64,000 nucleotides of DNA from Paenibacillus durus. GTDB taxonomy: Bacteria > Bacillota > Bacilli > Paenibacillales > Paenibacillaceae. The position numbers were made by a program, and so were the translations under genes. The stretch spans positions 868,001 to 932,000 of the forward strand of contig NZ_CP009288.1 in the NCBI RefSeq assembly GCF_000756615.1, given 5' to 3'. The notes under the pieces were generated by a model that saw only the letters and a program-made list of their open reading frames with translations, ran no database searches and had not been told where the DNA came from. This document shows, piece by piece, positions 45,738-54,167 of the stretch (its first letter is position 1; each line of letters starts with the position of its first letter).

Positions 45738-46856
45738 CTATTCTTTGTACTCAATGCCGTAGAAGGTTTGGTAGAAATGCTGGACCATTGCGTTCAGGTC
45801 CACATCTTTAAATGCATCCGGATATAAAGTTTTGGCCAGCCAAATTTCGCCGAGGGCCATGGATTCCGGCGTAGGATTGCCCCAAGGCTTGGTATAATCG
45901 GGCGCGATAATCAGCTTGCCATTCTTCACAGCATCAATTGAGGCCCATGCTTTGTCCTTTCGTATTTCCTCCAGTACGGATGCATAGCGGCTCTGTACAA
46001 AAATCACTTCCGGATTCCACGCTGTAACCTGCTCAACACTGACCTGTTTGTACCCTTTAATCGTTTCCGCCACGTTGCGGGCGCCTGCTTTGGCCATGGC
46101 CACACCGACATATTTGCCTGTACCGTAAGTGTACATATTCTCGTTAGCCATATAGACCTTGATTCTGTCCTGTTCGGGAATCGCGCTCAAGTGTTCGGAT
46201 ACGATGGCCCGGTTGCTGACGACATAATTCCATAGATCTGCCGCTTTATTTTCTGTTCCTGTAATTTGGCCGATCAGGTTGATCGCCTGCTTGAGTCCTT
46301 CGGTGTAAGCCTCATCCGGATTAACAAGGCTAGGGTTTATCGTTGAAGCCTGCTCTTTATCCGCCACATACAAAGTGATTCCAACAACAGGTATGCCAAG
46401 CTGTTCAAGCTGCGCAAGGGTCTCTTTCGGAATCTGGTTGGACACGAATACGACATCCGGCTTCAGGCTGGCGACAGCCTCAACATTCAATTCGGAGATC
46501 GACCCCGGAGTTTCCAAATCCCGTATCCCCGGATACACATCGGCCGCATAGCTTCCAAGCAAGCTCTCCCAATCGCGCAACACGCCTACCAGCTTGTCCT
46601 GAGCCTGAAGCTCCAGCATAATATCCAATGTGTGGTGCTGCAGAGCAACGATTCTGTCCACTTTCCCCGGAATTTCCACCGTGCGGCCTAATTGATCGAC
46701 AATGGTATAGGACGCTTTAGCGGATGGAGCGGGCTGCTGCTCCCCGGCCTGAGTATTGTCCGCCGCCGTGTTCGTTCCATTCCCGCAGCCGTAGAGCGGA
46801 AGCATCAGCAGAAGCATACACAGTAATAGAGTTAATAAGACTCGCCTGTTTTTCAT
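45738..46856 (-). CDS. Iron-siderophore ABC transporter binding lipoprotein
   Basis: 372 residues from ATG 46856 (GGGGGA upstream). Signal and lipobox LLLMLPLYGC, then a low-complexity linker and the FepB/BtuF-type fold (RIVALQHHTLDIMLEL, LKPDVVFVSNQ, WNPEVIFVQSR). Binds ferric siderophore or a similar metal chelate outside the membrane. No permease or ATPase genes are adjacent, so it relies on distant partners. The methyltransferase follows on the same strand. Confidence 0.88.
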   Translation of the reverse strand: MKNRRVLLTLLLCMLLLMLPLYGCGNGTNTAADNTQAGEQQPAPSAKASYTIVDQLGRTVEIPGKVDRIVALQHHTLDIMLELQAQDKLVGVLRDWESLLGSYAADVYPGIRDLETPGSISELNVEAVASLKPDVVFVSNQIPKETLAQLEQLGIPVVGITLYVADKEQASTINPSLVNPDEAYTEGLKQAINLIGQITGTENKAADLWNYVVSNRAIVSEHLSAIPEQDRIKVYMANENMYTYGTGKYVGVAMAKAGARNVAETIKGYKQVSVEQVTAWNPEVIFVQSRYASVLEEIRKDKAWASIDAVKNGKLIIAPDYTKPWGNPTPESMALGEIWLAKTLYPDAFKDVDLNAMVQHFYQTFYGIEYKE

Positions 46857-46897
46857 CACAATTCCCCCTGATTCTAATAGCGTTTGAAACATAATTT

Positions 46898-46919
46898 GAA
46901 ACATAATTTGATATGTTTC
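46898..46919. promoter_or_regulatory. Inverted repeat upstream of siderophore-binding gene
   Basis: GAAACAT and ATGTTTC arms separated by 8 bp; a further TTTGAAACATAA sits just upstream as a direct repeat. Candidate operator. It does not match a clear Fur box. Confidence 0.5.
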
Positions 46920-47099
46920 GACAATGTTAGTGACCATTATATAAGAGCAATATTCATAAAGCAATGTACTAAATATGTCTAAATTATATTAATTTATATT
47001 CATATGCACTAAATATGATTATTGAAATTCAAGAGATTAGTTAAGTAAATGGAACAATCCCCTGCTTCCTTGACCGAACAAATAGAGCAGCGGTAAAAT

Positions 47100-47123
47100 G
47101 GTTATACCAGTATTGGTATAACC
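47100..47123. promoter_or_regulatory. GntR operator
   Basis: Perfect 10-bp arms, GGTTATACCA and its complement, around GTAT, 26 bp before the GntR start. Size and spacing fit autoregulation by a FadR-type GntR protein. Confidence 0.75.
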
Positions 47124-47149
47124 ATTTTGTTTTGCAGAGGAGCAACCCT

Positions 47150-47896
47150 ATGCCGTCGGTGGAGAAACAGAACATCAGAGAATACGTGATTCAGTATATT
47201 TTGCAAAAAATTGAGAACGGGGAACTGAAATCCGGCGATAAGCTGACCAATGAGCGCGAGTTGTCCGACAGGCTTGGAGTGAGCCGGGTTCCGCTGCGTG
47301 AAGCGATTTCCGCGTTGTCGACGCTGGGCATTCTGGAGGCACGCCAGGGAGAAGGCACGTTCGTCAGCGAGTATAATCCCGGCGTGATCGGCAAGATCAT
47401 CCGGACTTACCGCTTGTTTGACCGTTCCCTGATCGAGGAGATTTTTGAAGCGAGGGTCCTGCTGGAGGCCGATGCGGCCAGACTGGCCGCGATGAACCGT
47501 ACGGACGAGGATTTGGACAAGATCAAAGAGGCGATGAGCAGGCACGAAGAGACGGTGCTCCGTTATTCAGAGAAAGAGGCGGATATCGTAACCGTGCTGG
47601 AACGCGACAACGAGGTTCATTTGGGAATCGCCGCCGCCGCTCATAATAACTTCTTTCTGCAGATCATCGATACTGTCCGCCACGCAGGGCAGAGCCGTCA
47701 TATTTTCGATGAAAAATACACGGTGAACCCGCTCCACGTCGAGGAATCGGTCGCTTATCACGATAGCATTGTCCGTGCCATCGAGCAGCGTGACGGCGAA
47801 GCCGCCTACCGGGCGATGAGAGAGCATATTCTGCACATTCGGGCTGCTCTCAACGTGGACAAGCTGAAGGAGGATTTCGACGGCAAAAGGGAATAA
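47150..47896 (+). CDS. GntR-family (FadR/FCD) transcriptional regulator
   Basis: 248 residues from ATG 47150 with GAGGAG 7 nt upstream. Winged helix LTNERELSDRLGVSRVPLREAI, then an all-helical FCD domain with metal-site residues (FEARVLLEADAARLAA, DNEVHLGIAAAAHN, YHDSIVRAI, MREHILHI). Such regulators sense small acids. The downstream pseudogene suggests a former shikimate/quinate cluster. Confidence 0.9.
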   Translation: MPSVEKQNIREYVIQYILQKIENGELKSGDKLTNERELSDRLGVSRVPLREAISALSTLGILEARQGEGTFVSEYNPGVIGKIIRTYRLFDRSLIEEIFEARVLLEADAARLAAMNRTDEDLDKIKEAMSRHEETVLRYSEKEADIVTVLERDNEVHLGIAAAAHNNFFLQIIDTVRHAGQSRHIFDEKYTVNPLHVEESVAYHDSIVRAIEQRDGEAAYRAMREHILHIRAALNVDKLKEDFDGKRE

Positions 47897-47953
47897 ACAG
47901 CGGAGCATTGTCCGCGCTTTGCGGGGCTATCTAACGAAAGGAGTTACTCTGTC

Positions 47954-48643
47954 ATGAAAATGATCAAGGGCGCCGGACTGTTATCTACGGCGCTTCTGCT
48001 TGTGCTGCTGGGGGCGGCTTGCGGCGGGGACGGCCCGGAGGGAGCAAGCAGCCAGCCGGCACTTTCGGGTGCGGCAGTCAGCCCATTGCCAGCTGCTTCT
48101 CCGGGCGGTTCTTCTGACGCCGCAGAGCAGGGTCAGGCCGCAGGTTCTGCACAGCCGGGGGATGCGCACCGAACGCTGGAGATTTCATTTCCTTTCGTCC
48201 GCCAGGACGGACTAGCGTCCAATCAGTTCGCCGTATGGGTTGAGGACGGCAAAGGCCGATTTGTCAAAACGCTCTATGCTACCCGGTTTATCGCTACCGG
48301 AGGGTATAAGCTGCGGCCGGAGGCCATTCCGACTTGGGTGGAACATTCGGGACTGGCGCAGACCTCGCCGGAAGAGGCGGACGCGGTCTCGGGAGCGACT
48401 CTTTCCAGCGGTCCGTTGAAGTTTGCCTGGGACTGTAAGGATCAGGATGGCCGCCCCGTTCCAGAGGGGAGTTACCGGTTCTATGTGGAGGGAACGACCC
48501 ATTGGGAGAATCGGATCTTGTACGAGGGAACGATTGCAGTCGGCAAAGAGCGGACCAAGTCGGATGCCGCTGTGAAATATACGACCGAAGAAGCAACACA
48601 GAGCGGCATGATTGGCCAAGTGACCGCCGTGTATACGCCTTAA
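47954..48643 (+). CDS. DUF2271 lipoprotein
   Basis: 229 residues. Signal with lipobox LLLVLLGAAC, Ser/Ala/Pro-rich linker to about residue 70, then a beta domain (FAVWVEDGKGRFVKTLYATRF, DAVSGATLSSGPLKFAWDCKD) matching DUF2271. Surface anchored; function unknown. AAAGGAG precedes the ATG. Confidence 0.75.
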   Translation: MKMIKGAGLLSTALLLVLLGAACGGDGPEGASSQPALSGAAVSPLPAASPGGSSDAAEQGQAAGSAQPGDAHRTLEISFPFVRQDGLASNQFAVWVEDGKGRFVKTLYATRFIATGGYKLRPEAIPTWVEHSGLAQTSPEEADAVSGATLSSGPLKFAWDCKDQDGRPVPEGSYRFYVEGTTHWENRILYEGTIAVGKERTKSDAAVKYTTEEATQSGMIGQVTAVYTP

Positions 48644-48664
48644 AATAAGGAGGAAGATGACCAG

Positions 48665-49007
48665 ATGGGAAAGAATTACCGTTCGGAGCTTGTGGGAGCC
48701 TTCGGCTGCCCGATTGATGAGAATCCTACCGGTCAATGCCACTTCGGTGGGGCTGTATCTGAATGTCAACGATAAACCTGATGTGAACTACGATACGATC
48801 AAGCCGAACATGACGGTCAGCGACGTTATTTTTAATGATCCCCACACCGTCTTTTTGCAGGAAGCCGAGCGCCGCGGCGCGAAGACGATCAACGGACTCG
48901 GAATGCTGGTTAATCAAGGGGCGGTTAATTTTACATTATGGACGGGAGTGGAAGCTCCTATCGACATTATGACGCAAACGTTGAAAAATGAGTTTGGGCT
49001 ATCTTGA
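48665..49007 (+). pseudogene. Shikimate dehydrogenase pseudogene with large internal deletion
   Basis: AAGGAGG and ATG 48665 begin MGKNYRSELVGAFGCPIDEN. After about 23 codons the sequence jumps, out of frame, to a shikimate-dehydrogenase C-terminal part (NATSVGLYLNVNDKPD, NGLGMLVNQGAVNFTLWTG). Roughly 170 codons, including the NAD(P) site, are missing. The collapse is clean, with a normal terminator after it. Confidence 0.8.
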
Positions 49008-49011
49008 AGTA

Positions 49012-49053
49012 AATCCCGGGCAAGCCGTAACCGGCAGGCTCGGGATTTTTTTA
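49012..49053 (+). terminator. Rho-independent terminator after the DUF2271 cluster
   Basis: Arms AATCCCGGGC / GCTCGGGATT around a loop, then T7. Confidence 0.85.
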
Positions 49054-49064
49054 TAAAACATTGA

Positions 49065-49078
49065 TTGAAAACGATTTC
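49065..49078. promoter_or_regulatory. cre-like site and LacI-type repeats upstream of lacI gene
   Basis: TGAAAACGATTTCT differs from the catabolite site consensus at one position. About 30 bp later TTTACT and AGTAAA form an inverted repeat with an 8-bp gap (49102-49121), a possible second operator. Confidence 0.6.
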
Positions 49079-49153
49079 TTTGATATATTAGGAATATGAA
49101 GTTTACTAAGTATTAAGTAAATTTATTAGTAAATTAGTGGGGTTGTGAACAAT

Positions 49154-50179
49154 ATGACGAGAATTAAGGATATTGCGGAATCCGCAAATGTTTCAACGGC
49201 TACGGTATCCAGAATATTGAACAATGACCCTTCGCTTTCCGTCTCGGGTGAAACGAGGAAGAGGGTTCTGGAAGTTGTGAATGAGCTGAACTATAAGCCT
49301 GGAAGAAGAAAGAGAACCAAAGCCGTTCAGGGGCAGGAAGCCTTTAACATAGGCTTGATTCTGACTAATGATGAGGCTATTGACCCTTACTTCATGTCCA
49401 TGAGACAAGGCGTCGAGAGTGTGTGTGATCAATATTCGGTCAAGATTGCCTCGGTCTTCAATATTGGCAAAAGCGATTTTTCTCCAGGGAAAATGGCTGG
49501 CCTTGACGGGCTTATTGTTCTGGGAGACGTAAACAGCGAGGAGCTTAAAGACGTTTATGTCCAGAATCGCAGCATTGTATTTGTTGACTTCTTACCCGAG
49601 GAGGAGAATTATGATGTCGTGATTTCCGACTTTGAAACCGCTACTCGTAAGATTTTAAACTACCTGTTCAGCGCTGGCCACAGTCAAATCGCTTACATCG
49701 GCGGTAAAGGTTTAATCCGCAGCATCCATAATGGAAGAGTGATTGAAAAAGAGGATATCCGGCTCAGCACCTATGAGAGAGTGATGAAGGAAGAGGGACT
49801 TTTTCAAGCGGATAACGTTCTGGTAGGGGAATTTGGACCGATGAGCGGATATACCCTGATGAAGCAGCTCATAGGGATGAAGCCTTTTCCGAGCGCGGTC
49901 GTGGTTGCCAGTGACCCTATGGCCATAGGGGCCATGAAAGCACTGCATGAAGCAGGCATTAAAGTTCCCGGTGATATTTCCATTTTTAGTTTTGATGATA
50001 TCGATGCCTCCGCCTTTTTGAATCCGACGTTGTCCACGGTCAAGATCCACACGGAAGAGATGGGAAGAACCGCGGTGAAGCTTTTGGTTGACCGCCTGAA
50101 GAACGGAAGAGAAGTGCCGCTCAAAGTAATTTTGCCGACCGAACTTGTTGTAAGAGACAGCACAGGGCCGAAACTATAA
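49154..50179 (+). CDS. LacI-family regulator of the alpha-galactoside cluster
   Basis: 341 residues from ATG 49154 (TRIKDIAESANVSTATVSRILNND); GTG 49145 is possible. N-terminal DNA-binding domain, then a sugar-binding domain (DGLIVLGDVNS, AVVVASDPMAIGAMKALHEAG, ISIFSFDDIDASAFLNPTLST). It lies 24 nt before the GH36 gene and most likely controls it in response to a galactoside. Confidence 0.9.
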   Translation: MTRIKDIAESANVSTATVSRILNNDPSLSVSGETRKRVLEVVNELNYKPGRRKRTKAVQGQEAFNIGLILTNDEAIDPYFMSMRQGVESVCDQYSVKIASVFNIGKSDFSPGKMAGLDGLIVLGDVNSEELKDVYVQNRSIVFVDFLPEEENYDVVISDFETATRKILNYLFSAGHSQIAYIGGKGLIRSIHNGRVIEKEDIRLSTYERVMKEEGLFQADNVLVGEFGPMSGYTLMKQLIGMKPFPSAVVVASDPMAIGAMKALHEAGIKVPGDISIFSFDDIDASAFLNPTLSTVKIHTEEMGRTAVKLLVDRLKNGREVPLKVILPTELVVRDSTGPKL

Positions 50180-50202
50180 TAATCATGGGAGTGATAAGAT
50201 CG

Positions 50203-52392
50203 ATGGGAATTCGATTTGATGCAGAGAACAGACTTTTTCATTTGCAAGCCAAGGATACCAGTTATGTGATCGGAATTGTTCGTGATGAATTCCTGCTTCA
50301 TCTTTATTGGGGTAGAAAAATCAATGAATACCATCATTCCAACCGGATTCAGCTGCTCGACCGGGGATTTTCCGGAAATCCATATAAGGAAGACCGCGCC
50401 TTCTCTCTCGATACGCTTCCACAGGAGTATCCTCAATACGGGAATACGGATTACCGGAAGCCCGCTTACCAGGTCCAGCTTGAGAACGGATCGACGGTAT
50501 CCGATTTGCGCTACGTGTCACATGCCATTTTTAAGGGGAAACCTGCTTTGGAAGGCCTTCCTGCTACATATGTGGAGAATGAACAGGAAGCGGAAACGCT
50601 TGAGATCGTAACGGAAGATAAAGTGTCCGGGCTGCAGGTTATTTTAAGCTATACCGTGTTTGAACAGTTCAATGTCATCACAAGATCGGTGCGGTTCGCG
50701 AATAAGGGTTCGGAGTCCCTAAAGCTGCTGCGGGCATTGAGTCTAAGCGTGGATTTCCAGGATGCCGACTTCGATTTCCTTCATTTGTATGGAGCCCATG
50801 TAAAAGAGAGACATATCGAAAGACGGCCGCTCAGACATGGAATCCAGTCCATCGAGAGTAGCCGTGGCGCCAGCAGCCACCAGCATAACCCTTTCATTGC
50901 CCTGCTCAGACCAGGCGCGAATGAAACCTCCGGCGAGGTATACGCCTTTAACTTCGTATACAGCGGTAATTTCCTGGCCCAGGCTGAAGTGGATCAATTT
51001 AATAATACAAGAGTGACGCTGGGGATTAATCCTTTTGACTTTAGCTGGAAGCTTGAACCCGGCGAAGAATTCCAGGCGCCCGAAGCGGTTATGGTGTACT
51101 CATCCGAAGGCCTTGGAGATATGTCGAGAACCTTCCACGCTTTATATCGCACTCGGCTGACAAGAGGACTCCACCGTGACAAAGAACGGCCTATTCTGGT
51201 GAACAACTGGGAAGCGACGTACTTCGATTTTAATGCCGAGAAAATACTCGATATCGCGAGCGCCGGCAAGGAGCTAGGAATCGAGCTGTTTGTCCTGGAC
51301 GACGGTTGGTTTGAAAAAAGAAATGACGACAAATCCTCGCTCGGCGACTGGTTCGTGGACCGGGAGAAGCTGCCGGAAGGGCTGGATACCCTGGCAGAGC
51401 GTGTGAAAGGAATGGGGATGCAGTTCGGACTGTGGTTCGAGCCCGAGATGATCTCGGTGGACAGCGATCTGTACCGCAAGCATCCGGATTGGTGCCTGCA
51501 TGTGCCGAATCGTCTCCGTTCCGAGAGCCGGAATCAGTTGATTCTTGATTTTTCGAGGGAAGAGGTTTGTGAAGAAATTATCAGACAAGTAAGCGCGATA
51601 CTTGGCACGGTTCCGATTTCCTATGTGAAATGGGATATGAACCGGCATATGACGGAGATCGGGTCGGCGTCCCTGCCTGCGGACAGACAGAGGGAGACGG
51701 CGCATCGTTACATGCTCGGGTTATACAAAGTCATGGATGCCATCACATCTTCCTTTCCCGAGGTCCTGTTTGAGAGCTGCTCCGGCGGGGGAGGAAGATT
51801 CGATCCCGGTATTCTCTACTATATGCCGCAGACGTGGACGAGCGATAACACCGACGCCGTTTCCCGCTTGAAAATCCAGTATGGCACAAGCCTCGTGTAC
51901 CCGATCATTACGATGGGCTCCCATGTATCCGCAGTCCCGAATCACCAGGTGCACCGGATTACTTCCATGGAGATGCGGGGCGACGTGGCGATGTCCGGCA
52001 ACCTGGGCTATGAACTGGATCTGACCAAGCTGACGGATGAGGAGAAAGAGACGGTCAAGCAGCAGGTAGCCAAGTACAAGGAGATTAGAAGCTTAATTCA
52101 ATTCGGGGATTTCTACCGCCTGCTCAGCCCGTTTGAAGGAAACGATACGGCCTGGCTGTTTGCCGATCAAGATAAGAAAGAAGCCATCGCCTTCTATTTC
52201 AATGTTCTGGCCGAGCCTGCGGCTCCGCTCAAGTTCCTGAAGCTGGACGGAATTGATGTAACCAAGAAATACCGGCTGGCCGGAACGGATGAGGTATACG
52301 GCGGGGATGAGCTTGCTTTTGTCGGCTTGAGTATTCCTACAGAGGCCGAGCGGGATTTCCACAGTTACGTTTGGCATTTTACTGAAGTTTAA
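50203..52392 (+). CDS. GH36 alpha-galactosidase
   Basis: 729 residues from ATG 50203, which has GGAGTG upstream. N-terminal beta-supersandwich, then a TIM barrel: NNWEATYFDFN, LFVLDDGWF, the nucleophile Asp in YVKWDMNRH, ESCSGGGGRFD and the acid/base Asp in WTSDNTDA. All GH36 catalytic elements are present. No signal peptide, so it acts in the cytoplasm on imported raffinose-type sugars, consistent with the symporter downstream. Confidence 0.93.
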   Translation: MGIRFDAENRLFHLQAKDTSYVIGIVRDEFLLHLYWGRKINEYHHSNRIQLLDRGFSGNPYKEDRAFSLDTLPQEYPQYGNTDYRKPAYQVQLENGSTVSDLRYVSHAIFKGKPALEGLPATYVENEQEAETLEIVTEDKVSGLQVILSYTVFEQFNVITRSVRFANKGSESLKLLRALSLSVDFQDADFDFLHLYGAHVKERHIERRPLRHGIQSIESSRGASSHQHNPFIALLRPGANETSGEVYAFNFVYSGNFLAQAEVDQFNNTRVTLGINPFDFSWKLEPGEEFQAPEAVMVYSSEGLGDMSRTFHALYRTRLTRGLHRDKERPILVNNWEATYFDFNAEKILDIASAGKELGIELFVLDDGWFEKRNDDKSSLGDWFVDREKLPEGLDTLAERVKGMGMQFGLWFEPEMISVDSDLYRKHPDWCLHVPNRLRSESRNQLILDFSREEVCEEIIRQVSAILGTVPISYVKWDMNRHMTEIGSASLPADRQRETAHRYMLGLYKVMDAITSSFPEVLFESCSGGGGRFDPGILYYMPQTWTSDNTDAVSRLKIQYGTSLVYPIITMGSHVSAVPNHQVHRITSMEMRGDVAMSGNLGYELDLTKLTDEEKETVKQQVAKYKEIRSLIQFGDFYRLLSPFEGNDTAWLFADQDKKEAIAFYFNVLAEPAAPLKFLKLDGIDVTKKYRLAGTDEVYGGDELAFVGLSIPTEAERDFHSYVWHFTEV

Positions 52393-52412
52393 TTAAAAAA
52401 ATGAAGTAAACT

Positions 52413-52445
52413 TACGGTCTTTCCCTTAGGGAAGGGCCGTTTTAC
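52413..52445 (+). terminator. Terminator after alpha-galactosidase gene
   Basis: Arms TTCCC / GGGAA extended by ACGG / CCGT, then TTTT. Separates the GH36 gene from the symporter gene. The remaining gap to 52709 holds a cre-like site and no gene. Confidence 0.7.
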
Positions 52446-52554
52446 TGTCTTTAGAACTATTTTTCAGGTAATGCAAACGTTCTATTGAATGTATGCGCTA
52501 TCTTTGGTATACTCATTTTAGTAAAAACAACCGGCATTTAACTAGTTACGTTAT

Positions 52555-52568
52555 AGAAAGCGTTTTAC
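52555..52568. promoter_or_regulatory. cre-like site upstream of symporter gene
   Basis: AGAAAGCGTTTTAC keeps the central GAAAGCGTTTT of catabolite sites. An independent promoter for the symporter under carbon control is likely. Confidence 0.5.
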
Positions 52569-52708
52569 TTGAAATATCAGAAAGTATGAGCTTTGCGCTT
52601 ATCCTTAACCTGATATTTTTACGAGAAACGAATGCCTTCCTCTTCCAGAGGACGGCGAAGCTGTTTCTTCTTATTTGGAAGCCTTATCATGTTGAAGGAG
52701 GAGAATTA

Positions 52709-53950
52709 ATGAGAACGCTTAACAGAAATTATTGGATTTTTGGGGTATTCTTTATGCTTTACTTCTTTATCTGGGCTGCTTGTACGATGTTTTTATCTCT
52801 ATGGCTGACCCAAGAAGGCGGCCTGAATTCCACCAAGACAGGCGTAATTTTCTCGGCAATATCGATTGCAGCGATTTGCTTTCAACCTTTTTTCGGAATC
52901 GTGTCAGATAAGCTCGGCCTGAAAAAGAATTTACTCTGGCTGTTTATCGGACTATTGGTGTTTATCGGACCGTTCTTCGTTTACTTATTTCCTGCCTTGC
53001 TCAAGGGAAATATTATACTGGCGGCTGTAATTGGCGGCGCTTACCTGGGAGCCATTTTCAATGGCGGAGTTGGCGCAATCGAAGCTTATATTGAGAGAGT
53101 CAGTCATCTGAACGGGTTTGAATACGGACGGGTCAGAGTGTTCGGGAACATTGGCGCTGCGGCAAGTACTTTTGTTACTGGGCATTTGTTCAATACGAAT
53201 CCCGATTTGATCTTCTGGATCGGCACTGGCATGGCTCTCCTGCTGGCCGTTGTGTTCTCCTTCGCCAAGATGGGAAATTCCGAGGCTCACGCAGCAAATG
53301 CAGACAAAATAGCGGCGCCTCCCAAAGGATCTACTCTCGAGCTTTTTAAGAACAGAAAGTTCTGGATGTTCGTGCTGTATGTCCTTGGCGTTGGCTGCAT
53401 ATACGATGTTTATGATCAGCAGTTTGCCGTATATTTTACCCATTTCTTTGCCACACCGGAGAAGGGAACCCAAGTCTTTGGCAACCTCGTAACCTTACAG
53501 ATTTTTTTGGAAGCGATTGTAATGATCCTGGCGCCGTTCATTATTAATAAAATCGGAGCGAAAAATGCTCTGCTGTATGCGGGTTTCATTATGTCTATCC
53601 GGATCTTGGGATCAAGTGTGGCGGACGGAGCGGTTGCGATCAGCTTGTTAAAATTAATGCACGCCCTGGAAGTTCCGATCCTGCTGGTGGCCGTCTTCAA
53701 ATACATCTCGGCGAATTTTGATATGAGATTGTCAGCGACGATTTATCTGATCGGATTCCAGTTCTCCAAGCAAGTAGGAGCTATCTTCCTGTCGACCATC
53801 GCGGGGAACATGTATGATACGGTTGGATTTAAAAGCGCATACTTGCTGCTTGGTTCCATTGCTCTCATCTTCACTGCCATTTCAATCTTCACATTATCCG
53901 GCAAAAAAATGGTTCTTGTGAAAAATGTAAGCGCTCAAGAAGCGAGTTGA
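52709..53950 (+). CDS. Oligosaccharide:H+ symporter (MFS, LacY-like)
   Basis: 413 residues from ATG 52709 with GGAGGAG upstream; earlier in-frame starts are not preferred. 12 helices. RNYWIFGVFFMLYFFIWAAC resembles the LacY/RafB start, with GIVSDKLGLKKN between helices 2 and 3 and ERVSHLNGFEYGRVRVFGN (Arg and Glu of proton coupling region). It likely brings in the alpha-galactoside hydrolysed by the GH36 enzyme. Confidence 0.88.
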   Translation: MRTLNRNYWIFGVFFMLYFFIWAACTMFLSLWLTQEGGLNSTKTGVIFSAISIAAICFQPFFGIVSDKLGLKKNLLWLFIGLLVFIGPFFVYLFPALLKGNIILAAVIGGAYLGAIFNGGVGAIEAYIERVSHLNGFEYGRVRVFGNIGAAASTFVTGHLFNTNPDLIFWIGTGMALLLAVVFSFAKMGNSEAHAANADKIAAPPKGSTLELFKNRKFWMFVLYVLGVGCIYDVYDQQFAVYFTHFFATPEKGTQVFGNLVTLQIFLEAIVMILAPFIINKIGAKNALLYAGFIMSIRILGSSVADGAVAISLLKLMHALEVPILLVAVFKYISANFDMRLSATIYLIGFQFSKQVGAIFLSTIAGNMYDTVGFKSAYLLLGSIALIFTAISIFTLSGKKMVLVKNVSAQEAS

Positions 53951-53978
53951 ATAGAGCGGCAAAAGCGATAAATAAATT

Positions 53979-54012
53979 GAGAGAACCTGGACGGCAGTCC
54001 GGGTTCTTTGTG
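53979..54012 (+). terminator. Terminator after symporter gene
   Basis: Arms GAACCTGGAC / GTCCGGGTTC around GGCA, then TTTG. Confidence 0.8.
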
Positions 54013-54167
54013 CTATTGAGTGGAAATTTATAGGTATTAATATTTACAACCTGATGATACAGCGTTGACAGACTTTTTACAGTTGATTGTTATTTTAAGA
54101 TTTAGGTATTTGGCAGCTGGTGAGTAGATGTTGGCCACTTCATCACTGAGGAAATCAAGACATTACT

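Noticed and set aside
46870..46925. Fur box upstream of the siderophore-binding gene
   Set aside because: The inverted repeat GAAACAT/ATGTTTC does not match the GATAATGATAATCATTATC-type pattern, so iron control through Fur cannot be claimed from it.
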